Made by a program: the position numbers and the translations under genes. Source: Alphaproteobacteria bacterium (lineage in GTDB: Bacteria; Pseudomonadota; Alphaproteobacteria; Micavibrionales; Micavibrionaceae). From it: a stretch of DNA of 64,000 bases. Shown in pieces: positions 36,577 through 49,676 of this stretch. Under the pieces are notes generated by a model. That model did no database searches and was not told the DNA's origin. It saw only the letters and a list, made by a program, of their open reading frames with translations. The stretch lies in NCBI GenBank assembly GCA_023384135.1, contig JAHDXS010000001.1, forward strand, positions 496,001 through 560,000, in the 5' to 3' direction. The stretch's first letter is position 1, and each line of letters starts with the position of its first letter.

Positions 36577-37032
36577 ATGAAACGCCGCCAGTTCACGACC
36601 CTCATCATCGCCCTGCTGCTGGCCGTAACGGCCGCAACCTTCGGGCAATTTGAACAACACGCCAAACCCGGCGCTCAAAGCCAAATAAACTCCAAGAGCG
36701 TTGAGGTCAAACTCTCCGAAAAGCGCATACGGCACATCCTCTACGGCGACGGCACGGGCGGCGGCCACAGGCACGGCGCGAACAAACCCTGCAAAAGCGA
36801 ATTCCCGGCAAGCTGGAGCGATCAGAAAATCATTGAAACGGTTAAAAAAATCGCCGCGAACGATAACACGAACTGGACGATGCAGGATAACGGCTACCTT
36901 GTGTCGGACACGAGAATCGAAAATCTCAAAATCCGCGTCGTTCTTGATCCTGAAGAACCGGAAATCATCACCGCCTACCCCACCAACGTGCGGCGCAACC
37001 CCTGCACCCCGGCAAACGACAATAAGCCTTAG
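36577..37032 (+). CDS. Secreted or membrane-anchored EndoU-type nuclease
   Basis: 151 residues. The hydrophobic N-terminus (TTLIIALLLAVTAATFGQ) is a signal peptide or anchor, then a short linker. From about residue 48 the bacterial EndoU pattern is clear: RIRHILYGDGTGGGHRHG (His53, then His64 and His66), the lysine in LKIRVVLD, and ITAYPTNVRRNPC near the end. EndoU domains cut RNA and usually cap CdiA or Rhs toxins; here the domain stands alone with export. It could act on other cells or outside the cell. No cognate immunity gene is evident next to it. Confidence 0.75.
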   Translation: MKRRQFTTLIIALLLAVTAATFGQFEQHAKPGAQSQINSKSVEVKLSEKRIRHILYGDGTGGGHRHGANKPCKSEFPASWSDQKIIETVKKIAANDNTNWTMQDNGYLVSDTRIENLKIRVVLDPEEPEIITAYPTNVRRNPCTPANDNKP

Positions 37033-37042
37033 CCATCAGAAA

Positions 37043-37065
37043 AAAGGCGCTCACCGAGCGCCTTT
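37043..37065. terminator. Bidirectional terminator between EndoU gene and katG
   Basis: AAAGGCGCTC pairs with GAGCGCCTTT around a three-base loop, with A residues on the left and T residues on the right. It can end transcription from both convergent genes. Confidence 0.8.
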
Positions 37066-37086
37066 GATCAAAAAATAAAAGCGGAT

Positions 37087-39679
<2,593 letters not shown>

Positions 39680-39700
39680 GAAGAAATTATATTCATTAAA

Positions 39701-39721
39701 AATTTTGAATCAATCAAAATT
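39701..39721 (-). promoter_or_regulatory. Inverted-repeat operator candidate for the fur-katG operon
   Basis: AATTTTGA (39701-39708) and TCAAAATT (39714-39721) form an 8-base dyad with a five-base spacer, 22 bases before the Fur-family start. AT-rich dyads of this size are typical of PerR/Fur-type sites. Confidence 0.55.
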
Positions 39722-39785
39722 ATTTTTTAATTTGAAGTAAGTGAGTAAAAAAGTTTCCTCAGCTTCACCGAAAACGGCAAGGTGT

Positions 39786-40847
39786 TTAGGTTTTGGTAGA
39801 AGAATTCTGAATCGGCGCCCAGAGCACCTGTGCAATCTCATCCGCCCCTGTGGCCAGCATGACCAATCGGTCCACGCCCAGCGCGATCCCCGCCGACTCC
39901 GGCAAACCGTAATCCAGAGCCCGCAAAAACGACTCATCCGCAGGATACGTCTCCCCGTAAAGCTGGTTCTTGAGCGCCATCTCGGCTTTGAACCGCTCCC
40001 GCTGCTCCGCCGCGTCGGTCAGCTCGCTGAAGGCGTTGGCAAGTTCCACGCCGCAGACATAAAGTTCGAACCGTTCCGCAAAACGGGTGTCCTCAGGCTT
40101 CCGCCGCGAAAGCGACGCCAGACACACCGGATAGTCATACAAAATCGCGGGAACACCCTCGCCCAGAAAGGGTTCGATCCTTGCCGCCATGGCGGCAAAA
40201 AATATGTCGTCCCAGCGGTCGGTCGCCACAACCCGCACTCCGGCTTCCGATGCCGATTGCGCAAACGCTTCAGTATCGTCAAGACAGGCGGTAAGGTCGA
40301 TTCCCGCATATTCGCTGAACGCCTCACATACGCTGATTCGCCGCGCCGCCGCGAACGGATCGCACACCTTGCCCCGGTGCGAAAACTGCGCCGTACCCGC
40401 CGCGTCCGCCACCCGGCGCAGCAACGCCTCGCAATCGTCCATCAGCGCCCGGTAATCCGCCCCGCCCGCGCGGTACCATTCCAGCATGGTGAATTCCGGG
40501 CTGTGCAGCCGCGAACCCTCTGCGTTCCGAAACACCGGGCACATCTGATAAAGCCGCTCCATGCCTGCGGTCATCAGCTTTTTCATATCGAATTCCGGGC
40601 TGGTCTGAAGATAAAGCCGCGAAGCCGGCTTGAGGTCCGGCCCCTTCAGAACCGTCTCGAACGCATGGATATGCGTATCCATGACCGGGCAGACCTGCAG
40701 GACCGGGGTCTGCACCTCGATAAACCCCTGCCCGTCGAAAAAGTCGCGGATCGCCCGCACGATCCGGGCGCGTTGCTCCAAAAAATGGCGCTTTTCTGCG
40801 AATTTCTGCGGCAACCACCAGTCCGACGTCAAATCCGGTATCCTCAA
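39786..40847 (-). CDS. epmA: EF-P lysine lysyltransferase EpmA (GenX/PoxA)
   Basis: 353 residues from a TTG at 40847; no ATG exists in this frame before the upstream stop. A second TTG at 40832 has GAGGA eight bases upstream and may be the real start (348 residues). Class II aminoacyl-tRNA synthetase core without anticodon domain: LQTSPEFDMKKLM, CPVFRNAE, HSPEFTMLEWYR, and GLPESAGIALGVDRLVML. EpmA attaches (R)-beta-lysine to elongation factor P. Its usual partners epmB and efp are not in the window. Confidence 0.9.
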   Translation of the reverse strand: MRIPDLTSDWWLPQKFAEKRHFLEQRARIVRAIRDFFDGQGFIEVQTPVLQVCPVMDTHIHAFETVLKGPDLKPASRLYLQTSPEFDMKKLMTAGMERLYQMCPVFRNAEGSRLHSPEFTMLEWYRAGGADYRALMDDCEALLRRVADAAGTAQFSHRGKVCDPFAAARRISVCEAFSEYAGIDLTACLDDTEAFAQSASEAGVRVVATDRWDDIFFAAMAARIEPFLGEGVPAILYDYPVCLASLSRRKPEDTRFAERFELYVCGVELANAFSELTDAAEQRERFKAEMALKNQLYGETYPADESFLRALDYGLPESAGIALGVDRLVMLATGADEIAQVLWAPIQNSSTKT

Positions 40848-40954
40848 AAAACACTTGCAATCCAGCGGAATTAACGCTAAAAAGCCGCTTCATTCAAGAT
40901 GAAAAGCGCCCATAAGCGCTCTGAAAACAAAGATTTAAGAATGGGAACACGGAC

Positions 40955-41197
40955 ATGAAGGCCGATATTCACCCCGACTACCACGAGATCACGGTCGTTA
41001 TGACCGATGGCAGCGAATACAAAACGCGCAGCACCTACGGCAAGCCGGGTGACATTCTGCGCCTAGACGTTGACCCCCTCTCCCACCCCGCATGGCAGGG
41101 CGGAACCTCGAAGGTTATCGAAAAGGGCCAGCTCGACAAGTTCGAAAGCCGCTACGGCAGCTTCCTGACCTCCGCTGCGAACAAGAAAAAAGACTGA
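40955..41197 (+). CDS. rpmE: 50S ribosomal protein bL31
   Basis: 80 residues with the bL31 pattern [41 protein letters not shown] and LDKFESRYG. It has no CxxC zinc cysteines, so it is the zinc-free (C-minus) form. Divergent from epmA and followed by a strong terminator. Confidence 0.93.
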   Translation: MKADIHPDYHEITVVMTDGSEYKTRSTYGKPGDILRLDVDPLSHPAWQGGTSKVIEKGQLDKFESRYGSFLTSAANKKKD

Positions 41198-41224
41198 TCC
41201 GAATAGCGGTCGACAGAAATACAA

Positions 41225-41256
41225 AAAGCCCCCGGCGAACGGGGGCTTTGTTTTTT
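41225..41256. terminator. rpmE terminator, works in both directions
   Basis: AAAGCCCCCG pairs with CGGGGGCTTT around GCGAA, with six T residues on the plus strand and five on the minus strand. It separates the convergent rpmE and the gene at 41270. Confidence 0.92.
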
Positions 41257-41269
41257 GCGCCATGCGCGA

Positions 41270-42340
41270 TCAACTCTCGTAATGCCGCTCGGCGCCCCAA
41301 TCTGCGGGGCTGTCCGTAATGACATCCGGCTCGAACGCCGCCATCTGCGAAACCTCGTCGGAAAGCTCCAGCGTCCCGCCCGACTGCCGCGCCATCTCAC
41401 GCAGGAACGCCGCCTCCTGCACCCCCAGATCCTGATTGACCTCCGCCGTATTCTCAGGCTTTTGCCAGAAATTCTGAGGACTCAGACCGTCTATGACGAC
41501 CGTCTGCCCCAAAAGCCCCGGATCGACATCCTCCGGTATTTTCTCGGTGCCGAACCGGGGATGGTTGGCGAAGAGAATCAAAACATCGACATCCGCATCG
41601 TCATGCAACAACTGCCCCAGCGATTCTTTCGTGGGAAAAGGCCCCTCGTTCATATCCTCCATCCGCTTCCAGCCCAGCAGATGCGCCCCGCCATAGGGCA
41701 CGACGTAAACATCCGCCCCGGTATGGGCAATATCCTGCTTCATGCGGTGCAAAGCCATAAGATTGCGCAGGCGAAGCCCTTCGGCGGTATTGCCGGGAAT
41801 CTGCTCCCCCAAAAGCTTAGGCGCGTAAATCTCGACCAGCGCCCGCGTTGAGGGCTCGCTTTGGTCCAGAAAACCGTCGCCGTCCGGCGAACCCGCCGTA
41901 TCGACGGCCTGAACGGGAATCTTGTGCCGGATGCAATAATCCATGACGTTCCGCCGCGTGATCGGCGCACCTTGGGGGTGCTCGTACTGCACATACGCCT
42001 GCGCCAGCGTCAAATTCGCCGAGACCTCGCGTGGGTCGCGGTCGCGCAAAAGAATATCCAGAAGATTATGCGAACGCTCAATCCCGTGCGCGATCTTGAA
42101 ACCGGGATCGGCCATGCTCGCGCTTTGCATCGCAACTTGGGGAAGCAGGACATGCGAAGTGACATCGTGAACCTCGCCCGTCAGGATGACCAGCGGCTTA
42201 TCGCCCTTGCGCTCCCGGATCAGTTGGGCCAGATCGTTCAGCACAGGACGAACATCAAGGGAATCCTCGTCAAAGGAAAGCGCAGGAACGCCCTCCTGAC
42301 CCACAACCCCCGCAAAATCACCCCTTATCGTTTTTATCAT
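41270..42340 (-). CDS. Uncharacterised protein, possibly TraB/ChaN/EreA-like fold
   Basis: 356 residues, no signal peptide or membrane helix. Two features recall the ChaN/TraB/erythromycin-esterase group: an early VILTGEVHDVTSHVLLPQ (a GExH...H pattern) and a later VYVVPYGGAHLLGWKRMED (a GG/AH...G pattern). A third, DGDGFLDQSEP, is an EF-hand-like acidic loop. The match is by pattern only and no activity is claimed. Convergent with rpmE and divergent in function from valS, which ends 74 bases away. Confidence 0.5.
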   Translation of the reverse strand: MIKTIRGDFAGVVGQEGVPALSFDEDSLDVRPVLNDLAQLIRERKGDKPLVILTGEVHDVTSHVLLPQVAMQSASMADPGFKIAHGIERSHNLLDILLRDRDPREVSANLTLAQAYVQYEHPQGAPITRRNVMDYCIRHKIPVQAVDTAGSPDGDGFLDQSEPSTRALVEIYAPKLLGEQIPGNTAEGLRLRNLMALHRMKQDIAHTGADVYVVPYGGAHLLGWKRMEDMNEGPFPTKESLGQLLHDDADVDVLILFANHPRFGTEKIPEDVDPGLLGQTVVIDGLSPQNFWQKPENTAEVNQDLGVQEAAFLREMARQSGGTLELSDEVSQMAAFEPDVITDSPADWGAERHYES

Positions 42341-42413
42341 GAGTTAAAAATACAGGGTTTTTGCCATGAGCGGCAACATTTTACAAAAAAGACCTGAAAA
42401 ACAGGGGGTTATC

Positions 42414-45050
<2,637 letters not shown>

Positions 45051-45161
45051 AATTCGTGCCTGCCCTATTGCGTACGCATGTCAAAAAATCCCTGCGATCA
45101 TAAGGGTTTTGCGAAAGAGTGCAAGATTTTATGGGGGGTGTTTAGGCCCTAAAAACAGGCC

Positions 45162-45815
45162 TTAATCTTCCAGAACCCGGTTGGACACGCGCTCAAGCTC
45201 CTCGCGGACCAGACGGTCGATGACAGAGGAGAGATTTTGGTTCAGCCAGCCGCGCAGCAGGGGTTTCAGCTCCTGCCGGACGATCTCCTCAAGGGTGAGC
45301 GACCCCCGGCCAAGAGCCACCTTACGCGCGAGGCTTGAAATCGCCTCATAAGCCTCGGCTTCAACCTTTTCCGTAAAAACAGCATCGTCGTCCGCACCTA
45401 AATCCATGACCGGCTCCGGCTTGGGTTCATGAGCATCCCGCAAATCAACCTGAAGGGGCTGGTTGCCGATTTGCTCTTCAATAATCTGCTCGGCCTGAGT
45501 GACAGGCTGCGGCTCAGGCTTCGGCACGGGTTCATCGACCCGGTCCATCAGCACAAGCACCTCTTCGACCTCTTGTTCCTCAAACTCCGGCTCAATCTCC
45601 GAGAGGAAAACGACATCAGGCTCCGGCTCAGGGTCTGGCTGGCGCACAACAACGGGCTCAGGCGCACGCACCGGCTCCGGCTTGGCTTCAACCACAGGCT
45701 CGGGCTCCGGCTCAGCCTCTGGCTCGCCAACCACATCGTCGGAAATGATCCGGCGGATTGAATCGAGAATCTCTTCAATCGACGGATCTTCCTCGTTTTT
45801 CGCTCGTTCGGCCAT
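45162..45815 (-). CDS. popZ: Polar organising protein PopZ (DUF2497)
   Basis: 217 residues. Opening EEDPSIEEILDSIRRIISDD is the DUF2497/PopZ signature, followed by an extremely Glu/Pro-rich disordered linker (about 32-120) and the C-terminal oligomerisation part LTLEEIVRQELKPLLRGWLN. PopZ self-assembles at the cell pole and anchors the chromosome origin through ParB. Located just upstream of valS, as in Caulobacter. The usual tolC gene between pcm and popZ is missing. Confidence 0.92.
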   Translation of the reverse strand: MAERAKNEEDPSIEEILDSIRRIISDDVVGEPEAEPEPEPVVEAKPEPVRAPEPVVVRQPDPEPEPDVVFLSEIEPEFEEQEVEEVLVLMDRVDEPVPKPEPQPVTQAEQIIEEQIGNQPLQVDLRDAHEPKPEPVMDLGADDDAVFTEKVEAEAYEAISSLARKVALGRGSLTLEEIVRQELKPLLRGWLNQNLSSVIDRLVREELERVSNRVLED

Positions 45816-46011
45816 GAATGGATGTATAGTTAGGGAAGGAATTCAAAATCCCCTCCAGTTTCCAATATTATAAGCCCCTTGTCAAAGCTTCTGACAAAAA
45901 CTTATCCCAATTTAATCAACAAATTTGTAAGCAGAACGTCACACAGAGCTGTTAACGCAGAGAAAATCAAAGAAAAACCGGGGTAAAAAGGGCCGCCCGG
46001 ATTACGGATAC

Positions 46012-46677
46012 TCAGAACACAAACGCAGATTGAGGCTCAAACCCGGGCAAATACGGCGCCCCGGCGTCAAACAGCTGGGTTACACTGTAATGTGCGCCGG
46101 TGGTTTTCTCAACAAGAACAGCCTTGCCAAGCATGCCCCGCGCAGGATTGAGAATGGTCAAAAGCCGCCCGCCGGGCTCCAACTGGTCGATTAGATCCTG
46201 CGGAATGTGGCTGACCGCGCCATTGATGATAATCAGGCTGAACGGTGCATGCTCGGGTGTTCCGCGCGTCATATCCCGCTCGATGGCGACGACATTGCAA
46301 ACACCCAACTTTTCCCAAAGCCGCGCGGCCTTGTCCAGAAAACGCTTGCTGTCGTCCAACGCGACGACTGTGGTGACCAGCGGCGACAGAATGGCCGAGG
46401 AGTACCCCGCCCCGACGCCGATATCCAAAGCCACGTCTTCAGGCCGCAGGCGCGCCGCCTCAAGCAACTTGCCGTGAACCATAGGCTCAAGCAGGTGCCG
46501 CCCCTTGCCCATCGCCAGCGCCTCGTCAGCATACGCGACACCCCGAAGCTTCTCAGGCAGAAAAATCTCACGCGGCACGGTGGCGAAACTCTTGAGAAGT
46601 CCCTCCGACACGACGCCCGCCGTGTGGATCTGGCCGTCCACCATGTTTTCCCGCGCTTTTTGATAATCGAGTGACAT
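46012..46677 (-). CDS. pcm: Protein-L-isoaspartate O-methyltransferase family
   Basis: 221 residues from the ATG at 46677 (MSLDYQKARENMVDGQIHTAG). SAM-dependent methyltransferase with VALDIGVGAGYSSAIL (motif I, GxGxG-like) and the late LEPGGRLLTIL. Members repair isoaspartyl residues or act in envelope biology. In alphaproteobacteria it commonly precedes tolC and popZ; here popZ is 197 bases downstream with no tolC between. Confidence 0.88.
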   Translation of the reverse strand: MSLDYQKARENMVDGQIHTAGVVSEGLLKSFATVPREIFLPEKLRGVAYADEALAMGKGRHLLEPMVHGKLLEAARLRPEDVALDIGVGAGYSSAILSPLVTTVVALDDSKRFLDKAARLWEKLGVCNVVAIERDMTRGTPEHAPFSLIIINGAVSHIPQDLIDQLEPGGRLLTILNPARGMLGKAVLVEKTTGAHYSVTQLFDAGAPYLPGFEPQSAFVF

Positions 46678-46857
46678 GCCGCTCTGAATAAAAAACGATA
46701 CAATAATACGCCTTTTCAAGACGTTGGAAGACAACGCTCCCGCATCTGCTGCATAGATAACCCGCTTTCGCCCGCTTGACCAGCGGTTTTTTCGGCGCCG
46801 CGTGTTGACACCGCCCCCGTTGTTAAACTAAACATGACGCTTACGAATTCTGACCCC

Positions 46858-46931
46858 GGCGCGGTGGCAGAGTGGCCATGCAGAGGACTGCAAATCCTCG
46901 TACCCGGGTTCGATTCCCGGCCGTGCCTCCA
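46858..46931 (+). tRNA. tRNA-Cys (GCA)
   Basis: Acceptor GGCGCGG pairs with CCGTGCC; anticodon stem GAGGA/TCCTC holds the loop CTGCAAA, anticodon GCA (Cys). The encoded CCA follows a T discriminator. An Rhs reading frame begins 17 bases after its 3' end. Confidence 0.96.
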
Positions 46932-47038
46932 GATTTTCCTTTATCCACATCCCATCGTATACCTATAACGCCTATAACCAGCGCACGAAGAAGGTCGCGG
47001 GCGGGAACACCATCCATTATGTCTACGGCCCCGGCGGG

Positions 47039-48085
47039 ATGCTGCTGGGGGAATACGACAACTCCGGCAACTTCATCCGCGAGTATGTCTATGCGAACGG
47101 GGAGCCGTTGGCGCAGATCGATGCGGGCAGTCCCGAAACCATCCTCTACCTCCATACCGACCACCTGCTGACCGCGCGGTATGCCTCTGACGCGGGCGGC
47201 AACACGGTCTGGACATGGGATTCCGGCGCGTTTGGGGCGGAAGCCCCGACCGGAACGGCCACGGTCAATTTGCGCTTCCCGGGCCAGTATTACGATTCCG
47301 AGACGGGTCTCCATTATAACTGGCACCGATACTACGACCCCGCCACGGGCCGCTACATCACCTCCGACCCGCTCGGCCTCGCCGCCGGCCTCAACACCTA
47401 CGGCTACGCCGCACAGAACCCGCTCTCCTTCTATGACCCGGACGGGCGACTTCTTCCAGCTCTTGGAGCGGTGTTATACGGGTTGGGTGCTTGGCTTACA
47501 GGTACGGCAATTTCGCAAACGATTGCCGATGGGATTGATTGCGCGCAAGGCGATATCACGCCTGGGGAATTTTGGCGGCGCGCAGCCTGGAACTGGGGTG
47601 TTCCGGCAGCGATTGGCAAAGCCGCAAAGTTCCTGCCGAAACTTCCCGGCATTGGCGCTTGGGTTAAGGGCGTGGGGGCGAGTATAAGTAGGGGCGCAAC
47701 CAGAGCCGCGGAGAGCATCGCAGGAGCGGGCGCAAAGATCGGCCAAGGGGCCGCAAACATAGGAAGAGGAATCAGAGGAGGGATTCGTGGAACTGCAGGA
47801 AATACAGACGATGTAGGAGTAATTTATAGGGTAAGTGGTAATAAAACACCATCAGGAAGAGATTATATTGGAAAATCAGACAATTTCCCTAAACGCTCAA
47901 TTTTTAGTCGTGATGGTAGAGATCGCTCAGGGGCTGATATTATAGGCACATATCCAAAAGGGAATATAACAGCAGGCCGCACAGCAGAACAAAGGGCAAT
48001 AAATGAAGCTGGAGGAATTAAAAACCTAGACAATAGACGCAACGAAATAGCACGCCACAAATGGAAAGATTTTGGAATAGATTAG
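47039..48085 (+). CDS. 5'-truncated Rhs protein with GIY-YIG-like C-terminal toxin tip
   Basis: 348 residues from the ATG at 47039. The same frame stays open upstream through Rhs-type sequence (YTYNAYNQRTKKVAGG) to about 46949, beside the tRNA-Cys 3' end, so the 5' part of the core is missing. The core has YD-type repeats and the hyperconserved end GLHYNWHRYYDPATGRYITS, then YAAQNPLSFYDPDGR. From about residue 258 the tip VIYRV...RDYIGKS resembles a GIY-YIG nuclease, with E in RTAEQRAIN and RRNEI near the end. Base composition turns AT-rich at the tip. Rhs tips are delivered into competing cells. With no start region it may be a pseudogene or recombination cassette. Confidence 0.75.
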   Translation: MLLGEYDNSGNFIREYVYANGEPLAQIDAGSPETILYLHTDHLLTARYASDAGGNTVWTWDSGAFGAEAPTGTATVNLRFPGQYYDSETGLHYNWHRYYDPATGRYITSDPLGLAAGLNTYGYAAQNPLSFYDPDGRLLPALGAVLYGLGAWLTGTAISQTIADGIDCAQGDITPGEFWRRAAWNWGVPAAIGKAAKFLPKLPGIGAWVKGVGASISRGATRAAESIAGAGAKIGQGAANIGRGIRGGIRGTAGNTDDVGVIYRVSGNKTPSGRDYIGKSDNFPKRSIFSRDGRDRSGADIIGTYPKGNITAGRTAEQRAINEAGGIKNLDNRRNEIARHKWKDFGID

Positions 48086-48116
48086 AGTATTAATAATATA
48101 TATAACGAGCAAAAAA

Positions 48117-49022
48117 ATGAAACAACTCGAAATAGTCACTAATCCGTACAATCAAAAGCAATCTAAAAATCTCAAAGGTCTGATTGTTAGAGGTTATTGG
48201 GACGACAGCATTATCACATTTATTAAAAAAAATAATATTAAAGCATTGTACCTAAATTCTGCGAAAGGCTGGAAACAAAAAAACTATTCTTTCTTATCAA
48301 AGTTAAACTCTATCGAAGAGCTAGACATCATCTCTTCTGAGGCGGAAGGCTTGGTGCATATTGAGAAAATGAATAATTTAATAAGTCTCAGCATTTCAAC
48401 CAACACGCAAGACATAATTGATTTTTCTAAATTGTTGAATTTACAAAATTGCTATATTGCTTGGTGGAAGGGCGCTGAGAGTATTTTGGATTGTACTTGG
48501 CTAAGAAAAGTCTACCTTGATGAACGAAAAATTGTAGACTTTTCAAAGCTTGGGCGGTTCTCAAAACTTGAATCGTTAGTCCTTGCTAATACGCGGATCG
48601 AATCCATAGAGTTTTTAAATGAATTAAATGACTTAAAAGAGCTAGAACTATATAATTGCAGAAAATTATTGAACTTCAAGCCGATCCAACATTGTAAAAA
48701 TCTAAAAAAATTATCAATCGAGGGATGTAGTAATCTATCTAATTTAGAGTTTATTAGGGAATTGACTAGCTTGGAAATATTAAATATTTCGGATAACAGC
48801 GTGCTTGAAAGCCTTGCACCTCTAAAAAAGCTAGAAAATCTTAGAGCCTTTAGCTTCGCAGGAAACACCAAAATTAAAGATGGTGATCTAGGAGTTCTGG
48901 ATAATCTACCAAAATTGTCCATGCTGATGTTTCAACCTCACAGGCACTACACGCATACGCTTATGAAGCCTTGGGACTGGAAAAACTTTAATTATCCTGA
49001 CAAAGTATTGAAAAAAAAATAG
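48117..49022 (+). CDS. Leucine-rich-repeat protein, probable immunity to the Rhs tip
   Basis: 301 residues, strongly AT-rich. Repeats of about 22 residues run through the centre, for example LKELELYNCRKLLNF, LKKLSIEGCSNLSNL, LEILNISDNSVLESL. No signal peptide or membrane helix. It begins 31 bases after the Rhs stop codon, the usual spot of the cognate immunity gene. The role is inferred from position; LRR proteins are not the commonest immunity fold. Confidence 0.65.
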   Translation: MKQLEIVTNPYNQKQSKNLKGLIVRGYWDDSIITFIKKNNIKALYLNSAKGWKQKNYSFLSKLNSIEELDIISSEAEGLVHIEKMNNLISLSISTNTQDIIDFSKLLNLQNCYIAWWKGAESILDCTWLRKVYLDERKIVDFSKLGRFSKLESLVLANTRIESIEFLNELNDLKELELYNCRKLLNFKPIQHCKNLKKLSIEGCSNLSNLEFIRELTSLEILNISDNSVLESLAPLKKLENLRAFSFAGNTKIKDGDLGVLDNLPKLSMLMFQPHRHYTHTLMKPWDWKNFNYPDKVLKKK

Positions 49023-49048
49023 ACGCTCGATCCGCCCCCTATAAATGA

Positions 49049-49177
49049 GTCCGGCTGGAGAGTGAATCTCCATTAGATTATTTGGACATTATTTATAGGG
49101 TTTGGCCAGAACTGCTCGAAGCGCAAGGTTTAATGGCAAATGTGAATGTGTGGGTTTTCTGTAGACTTGGAGATTAA
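49049..49177 (+). pseudogene. Orphan tail of a second toxin tip
   Basis: A 42-codon open stretch ending at TAA 49175-49177, one base before the next gene. It reads LDIIYRVWPELLEAQGLMA and VNVWVFCRL; no start codon context or upstream core is present. Its position directly before a small immunity-like gene fits an orphan Rhs-CT remnant. Toxin identity is unknown. Confidence 0.4.
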
Positions 49178-49178
49178 A

Positions 49179-49445
49179 ATGAATATCAAAGACATAGAAA
49201 TCATGGTTAGCAGCGATTCCAATTATGAAGAATGTGTTATTGAGATGTATTATAAAAGGAAGTTCATAGGTCGTCTAAATCAAGATGCTGGTTTAGACAA
49301 TGTTGTTATCGAATTACCGGAAGATAAAGAAGGTATTGATAAGAACATGCATGCTTACTCAGTTCCTCTTGATATTTTCGAAAAAGCCTTGGCTATGGCT
49401 AAAGATCGCCTCACTCAAGGTAGTAGTATAGTGCATTTGAACTAA
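49179..49445 (+). CDS. Small immunity-like protein
   Basis: 88 residues from the ATG at 49179, with GGAG upstream; a longer in-frame start at 49146 lacks such a site. AT-rich, acidic, soluble (MNIKDIEIMVSSDSNYEECV). Size and location after the orphan tail fit an immunity protein for it. No family is recognised. The stretch 49446-49535 downstream shows nothing supported. Confidence 0.55.
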   Translation: MNIKDIEIMVSSDSNYEECVIEMYYKRKFIGRLNQDAGLDNVVIELPEDKEGIDKNMHAYSVPLDIFEKALAMAKDRLTQGSSIVHLN

Positions 49446-49535
49446 CACTATGGGAGTGATCACATCTAAGATCTGCAAGTTATTTAAGTACTTGTAAGGA
49501 CATCACCTACCCCACCGCGTAGAGTCGTTTTCGCG

Positions 49536-49676
49536 TCATCTCATCATACAATCCCAGAAACTCAGGGTAAGCCCGTTCGCATAGTGCGGGTTCTCGGCTC
49601 TGAGCGCCGGATACGCGCCGATGCTGCTCACCGGCGAATACGGCCATTCCAGTTTTTCCAGAAACTCAGGAATCAA
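49536..49676 (-). other. Coding-like remnant after the desaturase gene
   Basis: A 46-codon minus-strand frame from a TTG at 49676 (overlapping the desaturase TGA) to TGA 49536. It reads LIPEFLEKLEWPYSPVSSIG and onward with GC-rich third positions. The ribosome-binding site is too close, so it may be a relic rather than a gene. Family unknown. Confidence 0.25.

Noticed and set aside
39741..40874. 377-codon plus-strand frame opposite epmA
   Set aside because: Antisense of epmA, which has intact class II synthetase motifs.
45120..45161. AGGCC/GGCCT hairpin downstream of popZ as terminator
   Set aside because: Only a five-base stem and no T-run on the minus strand; left out.
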